From assembly GCA_015680685.1 (NCBI GenBank), contig MNCI01023457.1, positions 36,797-100,796 on the forward strand: a stretch of 64,000 nt of DNA, in the 5' to 3' direction. Under the pieces are notes generated by a model. The model did not search any database. It was not told the origin of the DNA and saw only the letters and a list, made by a program, of their open reading frames with translations. The position numbers and the translations under genes were made by a program. Below, piece by piece: positions 1-11,144 of the stretch; positions within the stretch are counted from its first letter, which is position 1; every line of letters starts with the position of its first letter. Origin of the DNA: Gnetum montanum (lineage: Eukaryota > Streptophyta > Gnetopsida > Gnetales > Gnetaceae).

Positions 1-976
1 TTGCCACTCGAATAAGACGTTGTACAACTAACTTAGATCCACATTGTAGGCATTCACTAACTGTTCTTTAAGAATATGGAATTAAAATTCAAGAGTCTAG
101 CTACTCTATTGACAAAATAATGCCCAAACTATGTGCTGAAGTGTTATATTTCTAGGTCAACATGCATTCCATGATATTGGATATTTGACATTGCTTCTCT
201 ATGAATCATCGATAGTAGCTAGTGTGTTTAAGGAATGACCAAATAGTTTTTGTCATAGCATAGTAGAGCTCTTGCAATTTATTTTCTCTAGAGTTAGAAT
301 ATTTTCCAAAGGGCCCACAATAGGAGTCTTTGATTGTACAAATCTTTATTTGAGCACTATTGTACTTGAGCATGATAGTGTGTGCAATAATAAAGATAAG
401 CTTTCTAATAAATCTTGTAGCACCTTGACTAGATTTAATATTTTATTTATGCATTTAATGTTTTATAAAATTTTATTTAATGTTTCCAAGTAATTAAGCT
501 AAATTAAGTTAAGTTAAGTTAGCTAGGCTAAATAGCAATTAATTAAGCACATAAGTACAACTGCTTCGAGCATGTGCATGATGCTTGGTAATCCTAGCAA
601 TGCTTAATGTTTGGTAACCTAGCAACGTTATACGTGTTCAGGATGTGTATGGAAAGTGGGATTGGATACTTATGTTAGGATTAGTTAGAGATTAATGAGT
701 TAGTTAGATTAAATTAGCCATTAAATTACTTCATTCCTTTATTTTAAGCATCGAGAACATAAAACATAAAAAATGATAAAAATCATATGCCTTTGTTGCA
801 CTTAACCATACCTTTGCATTTCACAAGTGTAACTAGGAAGACAATGATTATAACAATTAGATTTCACTTTCTAGAACCAATGTACTTGAATACTTAAGGT
901 CTACGAAATTCAAACAAATCATGTGTGAACGCTTGTGACTCATATAGTTGAGCATAGGGGTACTTGCTGCTCAACA
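1..976 (+). repeat. 5' LTR of Ty3/gypsy element E (left part may lie outside the window)
   Basis: This stretch aligns by eye with the leader region of element D: about 266-976 matches 32331-33029. It ends in CA at 976, directly before a degenerate primer-binding site and 155 bp upstream of a gag start. No ORF in it looks real. The first 45 bases also resemble the distal part of the F/G LTRs (compare 37530-37575), so the true left border of this LTR is uncertain. The TATA region expected near 190-210 by comparison with D has decayed. Confidence 0.6.
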
Positions 977-996
977 TTGGCATCATTGTGAAGGAC
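977..996 (+). other. Primer-binding site of element E (degenerate)
   Basis: The 20 bases read TTGGCATCATTGTGAAGGAC. The intact version beside element G reads TTGGCACCGTTGCCGGGGAC on its coding strand. The differences are mostly transitions at former CpG or CpNpG sites. The type resembles the PBS commonly seen in plant Athila-type elements. Its position right after the LTR end supports the orientation of E. Confidence 0.65.
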
Positions 997-1131
997 TCTT
1001 TCTATTTGAAATGTGCACTATCTAGGTATAGTGAAAACCATTAACATCATTGGACAAACCCTAAGGTCAAAAACCATTCTAAAAATAAATATAAGAATTT
1101 AAGCACACTCATAACTTATTTTAATTGTAGA

Positions 1132-1911
1132 ATGTCTTCTTCTCACAAGCACAATGATACTAAACTACTAGTGCCTCAAGAATGCAAGGTGATATATACT
1201 CATCTAGATGAGTATGTACCTGACTTCACCTTCACCCTACACTAGGATGAAAAATTTTAGTGGCAAGATATGGAGGGCAACATTGTAATGCCTCCTAATC
1301 AATCTATGCTCGAGATTCTACTCCAAACTCTTAGGAAGTTGAGCATCCAAGATTTTCAAGAAGAGTACATTGTGCATGACTTTAACTATCGGGACTACCA
1401 TCAAACTGAAACACAACATGGTAGAGATTGACACCAGGAGAAGCATCATGAGACTATGAAGGGAAAATAATTCACCAATCCCTTGTTCCTGCTCAACCAA
1501 AACAACAATGAGGATCCTCCCTCTGGGGGTTCTCAACATAAAGATTCTCTACCCCTTAATATTGGTGATGGAGTTTTGAACTTGAAGCTGCAGTCCACTA
1601 TCAACAATATGGTTTTAGGAAAAAGTGGGAGTCTAAGCAATGGCTCAAGCAAGCATCAGAATGACAAGAAAGCTAATGAATGTGGCCATAACAAGTGTAA
1701 AGGAGGTGGCAGACACCATGGTGGTGGCAATCCTCCTCCTTCTTCATCCTCTTTGTCTACATCTTCTTCTTTCTCTTTTGGTTCTAACAAACATTGTAGA
1801 AAGAACAACCATGATGAAGGTCAATAGTAGGACAATAATGATTACCAAGCCTACCATGAACAAATGTGTATAGTACATCATAGGCATCATCGAAATTGTA
1901 GCAATTGAAAA
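1132..1911 (+). pseudogene. gag: Element E gag, N-terminal part, interrupted by insertion of element A
   Basis: The reading frame starts MSSSHKHN and contains YTHLDEYVPDFTFTLH, then QDMEGNIVMPPNQ and a DYHQTETQH motif. The same blocks appear in element G gag (YTHPNEYIPNFTFILH, DLQGNIVLPPD, DYHPTATQH) and more weakly in D. A His/Ser-rich stretch follows, as in G. There are several in-frame stops. The frame stops at 1911 where the LTR of A begins, and gag resumes at 19877. Comparison with G suggests roughly 115 codons between the two parts are missing. Gag would form the particle core of the retroelement; this copy is dead. Confidence 0.8.
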
Positions 1912-2745
1912 TGTCAAAGGCTAAAATGGAACACCGAGAGGTCCATGGTCCCATAGTCTTGACCCCACTTTTGCATGAGGGCCTATTGGGAACAAAGGTG
2001 GGGTGCCCAAGATGGTCTTGTTGATGGAACTAAGACTTATAGATGTTACAATAAAATGAGTGTTATGGACTTGATACAATGTTTTTGGTGTTCATGGTGC
2101 TCATGGGTGTGAGCATAGTAAAGGTTTTGGATGCAAAAATGAAGATGCAAATGTGCGAATATGTGCTTGAATAGTGCAAAATACAAGTAGAATGTTAAAA
2201 TGTAAGAAAAATGCAAAAAATGCATAGAATGTGAGCAAGAGAAAAAGGCACTACCCTAAACAGGGGAAGCATAGTCAATTGCAAAGGAAAGTTCAAGAGC
2301 TATGCAATGAACAACATGTGTAGTAGGCAAGCATAGTCACAATCTCAGGGTGTTTAGCTATGAAGAACTAACATTTGCCATGGCATTTGAGCCTTCTGAG
2401 TTGGCTGCTTCAGTGTGCTACAAACTACAGTGGCTATCAGTGTGCTAGGTGATGTACAATGATGTAGTGGTGATGTGCAACGGTGTCCAATGATGTTCCA
2501 AAGTTTTCCAAAGTGCTAAGTATGCTCAAGTGCAAGGGTGCTTATGCCAAATTACCAACTATTGAATGAAAATGCCAACCCCTAAAATCTGAATCACAAG
2601 GGTATTTATCAGGCTAGGGTTAGCATGAATTGCAAATTGAGCGCCACATGGCAGAGGGATAGTTGGGACTATGTTAGCCCCAACTACGCTCCCATTGAAG
2701 CAAGATGATGTTCTGCTGGTGTGCTCTAATGGACCTTGTGAGATT
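1912..2745 (-). repeat. 3' LTR of Tat-type element A (minimum extent)
   Basis: This segment is a direct repeat of 18896-19878, so the two are the LTRs of one minus-strand element. It begins TGT at 1912. Similarity to the other copy stops at 2745 only because that copy is truncated; this LTR probably continues through the palindrome-rich array up to about 3.5 kb or beyond. On the minus strand a TATA-like GATAAATACC lies at 2601-2610, which would place R and U5 between 1912 and about 2580. The five bases before it are GAAAA (1907-1911); no matching duplication survives on the right. Confidence 0.8.
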
Positions 2746-2829
2746 GTTAGACTATGACTACACTACCGATACTGTAGGTGCGAATGCCAAACAAACCACA
2801 ATGTACTTGAATAATAATGCAAAATAGTA

Positions 2830-3550
2830 CAATTTTGAAGGCTATGCTTCGGACTATGTTGCCCACTCTCTTGAGTGGTGTTGAGCATAGGTACAATTTA
2901 GGGGCAAATAGGGGGGGTGCAAAATAGATAAAATTTGCTGATCTTGCTTACTGAAGGAATGTTGGAGCTGAGATGCAAGCTAGTGCTAAGTCTTGGAGTC
3001 TTTTGAAGGTAGTTTCAGTAGACTATGCTAACTACACTCTAGAGGGTAGCCTTAAGAGTTAGACAAGTCTTGCCAGAAAATGATGCTTTGTGCAGGCTAC
3101 ACTAGCTATGCTCTAGAGTGTAGTCCTAAAGGTGTGAGTGTAGCCCTAACACTTGGAAAAATCTATCAACAATGATGTACCCATGCAGACTATGCTAACT
3201 ACACTCTAGAGTGTAGTAGGGAGCATAGGCTTAAGAGTTACAAATTCTTCCAAAATGTTTCTTCCATCCCAACCATGCTTAGCAGCTTCTGGCTAGGTAA
3301 ATCTTGCTAAAAAATGATGCTCTATGTATGCTACACTAACTACACTTTGGAGCATAGTTTGAATAGGGTGAGTGTGGTCAGGACACTTAGAAAAATTTCT
3401 TGCTGCTATTAACACTTAGAAAATTTTGCAACTCTACACTATCCATGTCAACTACATTGACTACACTCTAAAGCATAGTCCCAGTAGTGGGAATGTAGTC
3501 TCAACACTTAGAAAAAATATAACAAGTTTTGACACTTAGCCAAATTTACA
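2830..3550. repeat. Degenerate tandem array built on a CTACACTCTAGAGTGTAG palindrome
   Basis: At least four or five imperfect units of roughly 100-130 bp carry the motif actacactctagagtgtag or decayed forms (near 3040, 3110, 3198, 3350 and 3460), followed by phrases like 'cacttagaaaaat'. At 3198-3217 the palindrome is perfect over 20 bases. The array lies upstream of the LTR TATA-like box in the minus orientation, so it may be part of U3. Related fragments recur at about 8560-8720, 9660-9880 and 18660-18710 within the same element. Confidence 0.7.
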
Positions 3551-5090
3551 ATTGAGACCTAGGAGCCCAGATTTGGTGGTGTTTCATTCGTCCCTCTTTG
3601 TTGATGTTTGGAGGAGTGGCCTGAGAGATGTCAACAAAGAATGCAAAACATCATAGCAGGCTTAGCACCAACATTAATCATTAATACCTGATCGAATGTT
3701 GCTTCGCCATTCTCAAGAGTGCTAAGGGTAATGGTATGTTGGAGATAGAGGATGTGGGGAGTGTGCTAAGAGATGACAAGGGAATGAAATGCAAATGGTT
3801 AAAATTGTAACATGCAGCACTAGGGATGACTTGTCACCAAAATAATGACCTCTCATCAGAGTGCTTATGAGAGAGTTAGGGACCATGGCACAAGAGTGGC
3901 TTGCCCTTGAAATTGTGATCTCTCGTCAGAGTGCTTGTGAGAAGGTTGATGCAAATTCAAGGTGGGACCAATTGCGAAATTGCAGCTTTGCTAGCTTTTG
4001 CTTAGGAACATGTTTTACCCCATTCTTTTGCTTTGCTCCTTTTTTTATGAGGTGAACCTACTTTGGATTCTGCACATTGCAAGATGGTAGCTACAGGATG
4101 CTTTTCATCAGGTGGGCTACATGCCACCTAATGGGCTTTGCTTTAGTGCAATCATGTCGCATTTGTAGGATAGGTGTTTCCTCCTCAAGATGAGTTGCAT
4201 TACATCTTCTTAGGTTTTGACTAGTCCACAAAGGCTTCCCATAGGACGAGTTATGTTACATCCACTATGGGTTCTACAGTTGACAAAAAAGAATGCCATG
4301 TGCATCAAAGGGGTTACAAGCTCGATGATGTAGAGGGAAGCAGAAAAATGCAAGGTAAAAAGGGTAAATGTGGGCAGGCTATAGTAGGGTGATAAGGATG
4401 TACACTCTTGAGTAGTTCAGATAACCCAATCATGCACATTAGAGTAATGTGGTGACTTGCCACTATGATGAGATGTGCCTTTGCAAAATTGCCTCAGGGG
4501 CTTCATCTTGCAAACACAATATAGAGAAAACAAGAAAACAATCACATGACATGAGATGAGAGTAAATTTTTGGTTGTGAGGGTGTTGCAAGTGTTGGACC
4601 AATTGCCAGAGCTTGCAATGCTAGTGTAGGAAATCCAGTGCAGGTGTCAAAGTGAGAGAGCTACAAAAGCTCTAGCAGCCACACCAAAGACAAGTACTCG
4701 ATCAATGGTAAGAGCTTGATAAAGTAGGTGAGATGACTAGGGCCCTAATGCTGCCACTACTCCAAAGGGTTATGCTGACCATGAGAGCTCCAAGCAATAA
4801 TGAAATACCCAAGACCAATAATGCTATCAAGGTAGCCTAAGGCTAATACTACTAGTGATCATCGTAGGAGCTCTAGAAGCTTACCAAAATGCTGAAATGA
4901 ATTTCCAAAGGATCAGCAAAATGTCAAGGATATTAATTTTGTAAATGTTCTAGAGGCCTCTCTTGACGATGTAAACTCTACTCTAGAACTACAGCACCTC
5001 GTCTCACCCTATCCACAAGGTGTGGGTGAATGACAAAGTGTTGGATGTATTTGCACTCACTTGTTCACATAACTATGTTTGTTGAACTAC
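3551..5090. other. Non-coding part of element A, nothing recognisable
   Basis: The stretch shows short scattered ORFs without known motifs. It lies between the palindrome array and the minisatellite below integrase. It is either the remainder of the 3' LTR or the untranslated 3' part of element A. The exact LTR border and polypurine tract of A were not found. Confidence 0.5.
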
Positions 5091-5099
5091 GAACCCAAC

Positions 5100-5535
5100 T
5101 TAAGGTCCTAGCAGACCATGATGTGTACCAGTTTAGAATCCTAGTAGACTGTGGGACTAGTTTAAGGTTCTAGCAGATCATGATGTGCTAGTTTATAGTC
5201 CTAGAAAATTGTTGTATGCTAGTTTCACATCGTAGTAGATGGTGGATGTTGTGTCAATTTAATGTCATGACATAAGGATGAGCTATGCTAGTTTAAGCAT
5301 CATGACAGACAAATGCTGTGGGTGCCAATTTTAGCGTCATGGCCCAAGAACAGTCTATTCTAGTTTATTGTCATAGTGGACTATTACTGTACTGATTTAT
5401 AGTCATAGCTAACTCTCTATGCCAGTTTATAGTAGTAGTGAACTCTCTGTGCTATTTTATAGTCATAGCAGACTAATCTATGCCAATTTATAGTCGTAGT
5501 GGACTCATCTTTGCCAGTTTATAGTCATAGCAGAC
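5100..5535. repeat. Minisatellite, about 30-45 bp units with 'gccagtttatagtcatagcagact'-like core
   Basis: Roughly ten degenerate units containing 'agtttatagtc(a/g)tag(c/t)' are strung together. A similar unit, 'agtttaaggccatggtgggccatg', recurs at about 14050-14460, and in the opposite orientation in element B at about 61890-62080. The array is therefore a property of this retrotransposon family. It directly truncates the integrase reading frame at 5538, and no integrase catalytic core follows. Confidence 0.75.
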
Positions 5536-5537
5536 TC

Positions 5538-5765
5538 TCACTTACCTTGTTTTGTTGTTGATGTGGCATCACATGCTAAGCATAGTATGAATTTAGGTAT
5601 GTATGGTTTACCATGCCGTTGGCATGTGTCACATGTCTTGATCTTAAAAATGCAATCACACTCCATGTCAGGCCAAGAGTAGCCTAAGCATATGATTTTT
5701 GCTACCATTGCCCTAGGTGCTATGTGGCCTTCATAAAGTCCCTCATGGACTTGTTCAACAATCAT
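5538..5765 (-). pseudogene. Element A integrase N-terminal HHCC zinc-binding domain only
   Basis: The minus-strand frame reads MIVEQVHEGLYEGHIAPRAM, then GYSWPDMECDC and CDTCQRHGK. This is the typical H-X3-H ... C-X2-C domain at the start of Ty3/gypsy integrases: His in VHEG, His in GHIAPRA, and the CDTCQ pair. The D,D,35E catalytic core expected downstream is absent; a minisatellite occupies that place. It follows the second RNase H of the same element. Integration function is lost in this copy. Confidence 0.85.
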
Positions 5766-6350
5766 CTACACTTTTTTGTCACTAATGCATGTTAGTAGTA
5801 TGCCATTGTAGGATTTGCAACACAAAGTGCTATCACATACAATGAGGTAGTGCCACGATTGCTTTCGCATTGCATCCTTTTAGGTAGTGGTCAAATGTTG
5901 TGGAGGTTCACCCTGTAGGAGGTATGACTTGATGTTGTCATACCACTCTACTACGTGAGTTGTGCTCATTGTGGCTATGGATGAAATTTCAGTTATTTGT
6001 ATGATAGGCACAATGCAATTTCCACTATGGTGGGCAACGCACAAAATATTTCAAGTGCAATGCTTAAGGCTAACGTTGCTAATGCATCGAAAATGGCATT
6101 TTCATTGCAAGGAATATGCTGAACATCAGCAGTTGCAAATTGCTTAAGTAAGTGCTTTGCCAAGTTATACTAAGGCTTCAAATGTTGGGCTTTGTAGGCA
6201 TAAACCTCTATGACTTGGTTGACAACTAGTTTCGAGTCACCTCAGACCACTAGGTTTTAGATTCCTAGGTTATGAGCTACTAAGAAGCCCTAGAGGAGAC
6301 CTTTGTACTCCGCCACGTTGTTAGTGCATGGAAATGCAAAGTGATATGTG
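5766..6350 (-). pseudogene. Element A second (archaeal-type) RNase H domain
   Basis: Minus-strand reading with a few stops gives NNVAEYKGLLLGFLVAHN, then GDSKLVVNQVIEVYAYKAQH and HIPCNENAIFDALATLA. These match the conserved blocks of the additional RNase H found downstream of the usual RNase H in plant Tat-lineage Ty3/gypsy elements: E in NNVAEY, D in GDS, and a C-terminal NxxxDALA. The opening FDGAS block is encoded in the neighbouring frame at 6356-6460. The clearly coding part is about 6070-6340; 5766-6070 is decayed linker. This dual RNase H is the main reason for calling A Tat-type. Confidence 0.75.
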
Positions 6351-6355
6351 AACGG

Positions 6356-6900
6356 TCAAATCTCCCAAGAGGGAAATGTGATTACTATAGCGGTGCTACC
6401 CCCTTGAGAGGTTGAAGCACCATCGAAGTGTCGGAGTGCCTCAAATTTGTTAAGCACTTGGCTTATGCTAATGACATGCTCATCTAGAAATTCTAGATCT
6501 ATGGTTGATTGGTCATCAATTAAGGAAACTATAAGTTGTGCAGCTATCACTTGACCTTTTGTTGATGCTTGTGTAATGTAATGCAAGTCAAACTCCATGG
6601 TTATTACTTTCCAACATGCGATGTGACTGCTCTCATAAATATTTGTTGTCATGACTCAGAGTACATTACTCTTGTAGATGATGTTTACTTGGCTACAAAA
6701 AGCATAATGCCTCCACTTCTTAAATGTGAAGACTAAGACAAGGCAAGTATTTTCCACATCATTATACTTTACTTCATAGGCTACTAATGCATGGTTGAGG
6801 TAGTATACGGGGACCTCGGTGCCATCGTCTTACTTTTGACAAAGTAGAGAAGCGATGGATGCATTTGAGGTAGCAAGGTAGATGTAGAATGGTTTATCTC
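6356..6900 (-). pseudogene. Element A RNase H and connection to second RNase H
   Basis: The minus-strand frame carries YEVKYNDVENTCLVLVF, WKVITMEFDLHYITQASTKG and, near the end, FDGASTSQGGS. The first two are the RT-associated RNase H blocks (E..Y...EK.CLALV and EFDI.Y..Q..IKGQ). The last is the start of the second RNase H. Scattered stops interrupt it. In an active element this enzyme removes the RNA strand during reverse transcription. Confidence 0.75.
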
Positions 6901-6959
6901 CTTGCGAAGGATAGATCATTAGAAGTTAAGCCAGCTCCTATTTAAGGTTGTCAAATTCC

Positions 6960-8076
6960 TCTTGGCATTGAGCTATCCACTCAAAGTGGACTCCTTTTCT
7001 AAGCAAGTGTTGCATTAGCTGTAACTTATTAGTCAACTATGCAATAATCGTCATATGAATTGCAATCTACCTTGTAACCCTCATAGCTCCTTAAGGTTGG
7101 TCGATGGTGCTAGGTTGGTAATAGACTTAACCTTATTAGGGTTTATGCATATGCTTGCTTTGGATACTATGAAACCTAGCATGTGGCTCATCTTGACATC
7201 AAAGACACATTTCTTAGGGTTTAGCCTAAGTTCATGTTTAAGGAAACATTTGAGAATAAGGTCTAAATCATTTGCATGGTTGTATGATGCCTTAGATTTA
7301 ACTACTATATCGTCAATGTAATCATTGAGTATACCTAACAAGTAATTGCTAAAGATATACATCATAGCTTGCTGATAAGTTACTCCTGCATCTTGAGTCC
7401 AAATGGCATCATGATGTAGAAAAAGGTCTCCCAAGGGGTTATGAAGGTAGTACTAAACTGGTGCTGTTGGTTGATCTAAATCTAGTTATACTGCGAGAAC
7501 CTATCCATGAAGGACAAGGCATGACCAGCTATAGTATCGACCAATTGGTCAATATTAGGCAATGGAAAATCATCTTTGATGGTCACCTTGTTGAGGTTCC
7601 AAAAGTCTATGCAAATGCGTATACTTCCATTTTTCTTGGGGACAACCACGATGTTGGAGACCTAGTCAACGTAGTCAATAGCCCAGATGAAACCAACTTT
7701 ATAGAGCTTGGTGATTTCATTATGAACTACCAATGCCACCATAGGCCTAACCTTGCAGGCTATCTGCTTAACTGGTTTCATGCTAGGATCAAGAATTACA
7801 TTATGTTGTACTATGTGAGCATCTAGGCCTAACATGTCTTCATAAGACCACATGAATGCCTTGAAGTTTTCATTAAGCACTTTTGTGATGTTTTGGATGT
7901 GTTCAAGCTCCAACAAAGAACTAAGTTTCAATATTTTTGCCTCACCACTAGATGTTGCCACAAGGACTTCAACAAGGGGATCCTCAGTGACGTTGCTTGC
8001 CTCTAAATCTAAAGCCCTAACTGGATGGTCTAGCCATTATAGTAGTGCCTCTATAGATGTTATGTATGCATTGTAG
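6960..8076 (-). pseudogene. Element A reverse transcriptase (Tat-type)
   Basis: Reading down the minus strand gives FMWSYEDMLGLD, then KLYKVGFI, VVVPKKNGSIRICIDF, NLNKVTIKDDFPLPNIDQLV, FITPWETF, MMPFGLK, a YIDDIVVKSK catalytic box, LRLNPKKCVFDV and LGFIVS. These are the RT fingers and palm in correct order. The YxDD box keeps both aspartates (YIDD). The SYEDMPGLD-like lead-in and DDFPLP.ID.LVD wording are typical of Tat elements. At least one frameshift, near 7400, and several stops make it non-functional. Confidence 0.88.
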
Positions 8077-10240
8077 GTTATGGACTCAAGGTCTAGGCAT
8101 TGTGAATTGATACATTGTGTGAGATCGCCATGTGGCCCAGTGAGGACCAACAATGAATGAAGATACTCGTACGTAGACATGTTGTGAATCCTACAATAAT
8201 CTTGCAAAAGCAACTAGAAAAATGTCAAGTTGCACCTATCTTAATCAGAGTAATATGTACAATTAAATAAAATAATGCGATAAAATTTTTCCTAAGTATG
8301 TAGATGCGATTTTTGAGGCAAGGGATGCTTGGGCCAATTTTAAGCCTCAATAGGCCATGTGTGTGCTAGTTTAAGGTCTTAGCGAACTGTTAGGTGCTAC
8401 TTTAATGTCATAGAAAATGGGTGGACATACTAAATGCATTGTTGAAGCAAGGCTAATTAGCTTGAGCTCTCACTAGCTGACAAGAAAAATTCAAAATCTT
8501 TCTAAGCCCAGAGACTGCTAGAAAAATCAAAAAATGTTCTAACTTTGGTGACTACATTCATACTTGACTACGCTTTACACTATTAAGTGTAGTCCTAGGT
8601 AGGTAAAAATTTAAGTGATTTCTAGGAGTATATAAGCACATTTTACCCTTGGTGAATTCTATCATTGTCAAAAGGTAAAAACAAACTTTGTAGAGCATAG
8701 CACAATTGCTAGAGCGTAGTCGCCTACAATGTTGCATCGAAGTGAACGTAAGCACCCTGGCTTAGCCAATGTGGATGAGGGAGAGTAATTCCTAGAGTGC
8801 CTACCATAGGAACTAGTAGAGGAACATAGGGCACCACTGACTACTAGGTACTCCTGACTACCCTCATCCCCTTTTGCCATTTTCTTCTACATTTTATTGG
8901 TTTCTGCACTTAGGCGTTGGGGCTTGAGGTCTACTTCATTGGCGACAGTCTATCCTGATAGGGGTTGCTACCATCGTGGCCACCCAAGGCCATCACGGCC
9001 ATGGGGAGAGCACACATACATTAAAGGATTTTGCTTTTTCTTTTGGTTTTTTGGAAAGTTGTGTGGGGCAAGGGTTTGTGCTACGGTGGTCGATCTGACC
9101 ACTAGGGATGGGTGAATGCTGCAGGCCTACAAAAAAGTTTTGTTTTGTTGGAGTACATAAGATAAGATTGATGCTTTGGCAGTGCCCCTAGGGATACCGC
9201 CTATGATGTTGAGGCGTAGCAAGCTGCTACCATAATTTCTCTGTGCTACTTCCTCTCTTTTTTTTATTTTCCCTCTATGCAAGATAGGGAGGATGGTTTA
9301 ACCATGGCTCTAGGGCCATAGAGGGTGAGGTGAGGCAGACGACGAAGGCTTTCTACCATTTTCTTTTGTTCCATTTTGAATGTTTGCTATGTGGGGCAAA
9401 GGATGGTGGGCATTGGTGGTGGCCATACACAAGGATGCAGTAGGGCCCTTAAGTTTGTTCGTGAGAGTGGCCATTGGGGTCGTGAGGGTGCTACATCCTT
9501 GGCATGGCAAGGGCCACAAAGGGGAAGTGTAGCACACAAGGACCTGTTCCTTGCATTTCGTTGGCTAGGAAAGGCCAACAGTGTGATCTACAGTAGTGCT
9601 ATCAGTGTGGCCATAAGGGCCATCTCCACGGCTAGCATTAGGTGAATAGTTAGTTTTGTTTTTGCCAATGTTTTGGAGGCTATAAACCCTAGGAGCATAG
9701 CCAACACTTAGATTTTTTTGTAAAAATTTGGGGCTATGCTCCTTGGCAGCATAGCTGGCAATTAAATTTTTTTTTTTCAAAGTTTTTGAGGGGGAGCGTA
9801 GTTGATAGTTAAAAAAAAATCCCGTTTCTAGGCTACGCTACCAGGGGTAGACCATAGTTAGAATTTTTCCTGCACTTTTTCGAGTCACATTGCCTAGAGT
9901 TAGAAAAAAATGTATGTAAAAATGTTAAACTTGTAAGACACAAAATGCTAGTGTTAAATTGCTAAATGTGCAAAATGCGATGTTAGACGTGCAATCATGC
10001 AAAATAAAATGCTAATGCTATGAAGACATGCTTTACCCCAGTGAGTACTAGGTGCATCAAATGTGTATGTTGATGTCCTATACTCATGGGGCCCAAGGGG
10101 CCTTAGGATATATTTTTTTGAAGTTATGCTATGTCATGCTAAATTTTTCTAAATTTTGCTAAGTGTAAATTAATGTGTTTTTGCCAAAGGGTATCTAATG
10201 TGTACTAATGCTATGTTTCTTTGTTTGTGTAATTACAAGG
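8077..10240. other. Non-coding spacer of element A with scattered repeats
   Basis: No convincing ORF. It holds palindrome-like pieces related to the 3 kb array (8560-8720; 9660-9880, 'ggagcatagccaacacttag' style), a short minisatellite fragment (8330-8430) and A/T runs. The somewhat GC-richer part at 8900-9640 contains several overlapping ORFs on both strands but no motif I recognise. Just after it the antisense gene-like region begins. Confidence 0.5.
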
Positions 10241-11051
10241 CATTGTTGAAGTCTTTCTTGGTCATTGTGGAGCTTATCAACATTCTTTGCTGCATGAGCA
10301 AGCTAGTGCCCAACACACCTGCACCAAATATGAAGGTGGATCATTAGGGGATATGGTTTTGGCCCAAAGCATCTGAGTTCCTGGAATTCCTACTATAGTA
10401 GTTTAGTGTGATCATGTGGTCACACTTAGCAAAAAAGGCCCTGAGCACCATCATCGAGACATTGCTACCTAGGGCCAACCAAGACATACTGCGATTTATA
10501 TTCGATGAGCCTACAACTAGTGATGATAGAGTAAGTGATTTGAGATGAGGCCCCAGGGGTACTTGTCCCTTAGCCAGGATCTGGGAAAAGCTAGAGTTTT
10601 CCTATTACAGCAAGAGAAACACCCTCTTTATTGCTCTGCATGTACACACAGTGTTCTAGAACCAACCTGGAATGGTATACTACATTGAAAGGTAAGTGTT
10701 CCTATGATTTGGCATTGTATTACTAGCTACTGGCCATTCTAAATTTGCTAACTACCAAGTGCTCATGCTTAATGCCAAATTTAAAGTTAATGACCAGGGG
10801 CTCCATGATGAGTTAGAGGCTCTTGCCTTAACCCACACCACCTTAGAGGTGTTCTCCTCTAGTACGAACTTTCGAAAGGCCATGCTCAAGTGGGTGGAAG
10901 AAGATTTAAATAAATACTCCATCTAGTACCCCCAAGGTATCTGAGCAGTGTAAGATCTACAATTGGCTTAACAAGCAATGGGTTAGTGGTGTGTCTAACT
11001 TCAAGGAGTGAGTTGCACCACCACCTCCGCCCTACACACCATTTGTTCTAC

Positions 11052-11144
11052 GTAAGCATTTGTTGTTTGGCTTTTAAGCTTACTCACATGCACTCGTTGA
11101 TTTTCCCTTGCATAATGCTAACACTAATTTTGCTTATGTTATAG
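11052..11144 (+). other. Intron-like segment in the antisense gene of element A
   Basis: Starts GTAAGC after TTCTAC and ends TTATGTTATAG. It is T-rich (T/A-rich through 'tttgttgtttggcttttaagc' and 'aattttgcttatgtt') and 93 bp long, as expected of a small plant intron. The assignment rests on splice consensus only. Confidence 0.45.

Noticed and set aside
8668-9645. Cluster of 60-90 codon ORFs on both strands in the GC-richer part of element A
   Set aside because: Multiple overlapping frames with no conserved block and no counterpart seen in element B; treated as non-coding spacer.
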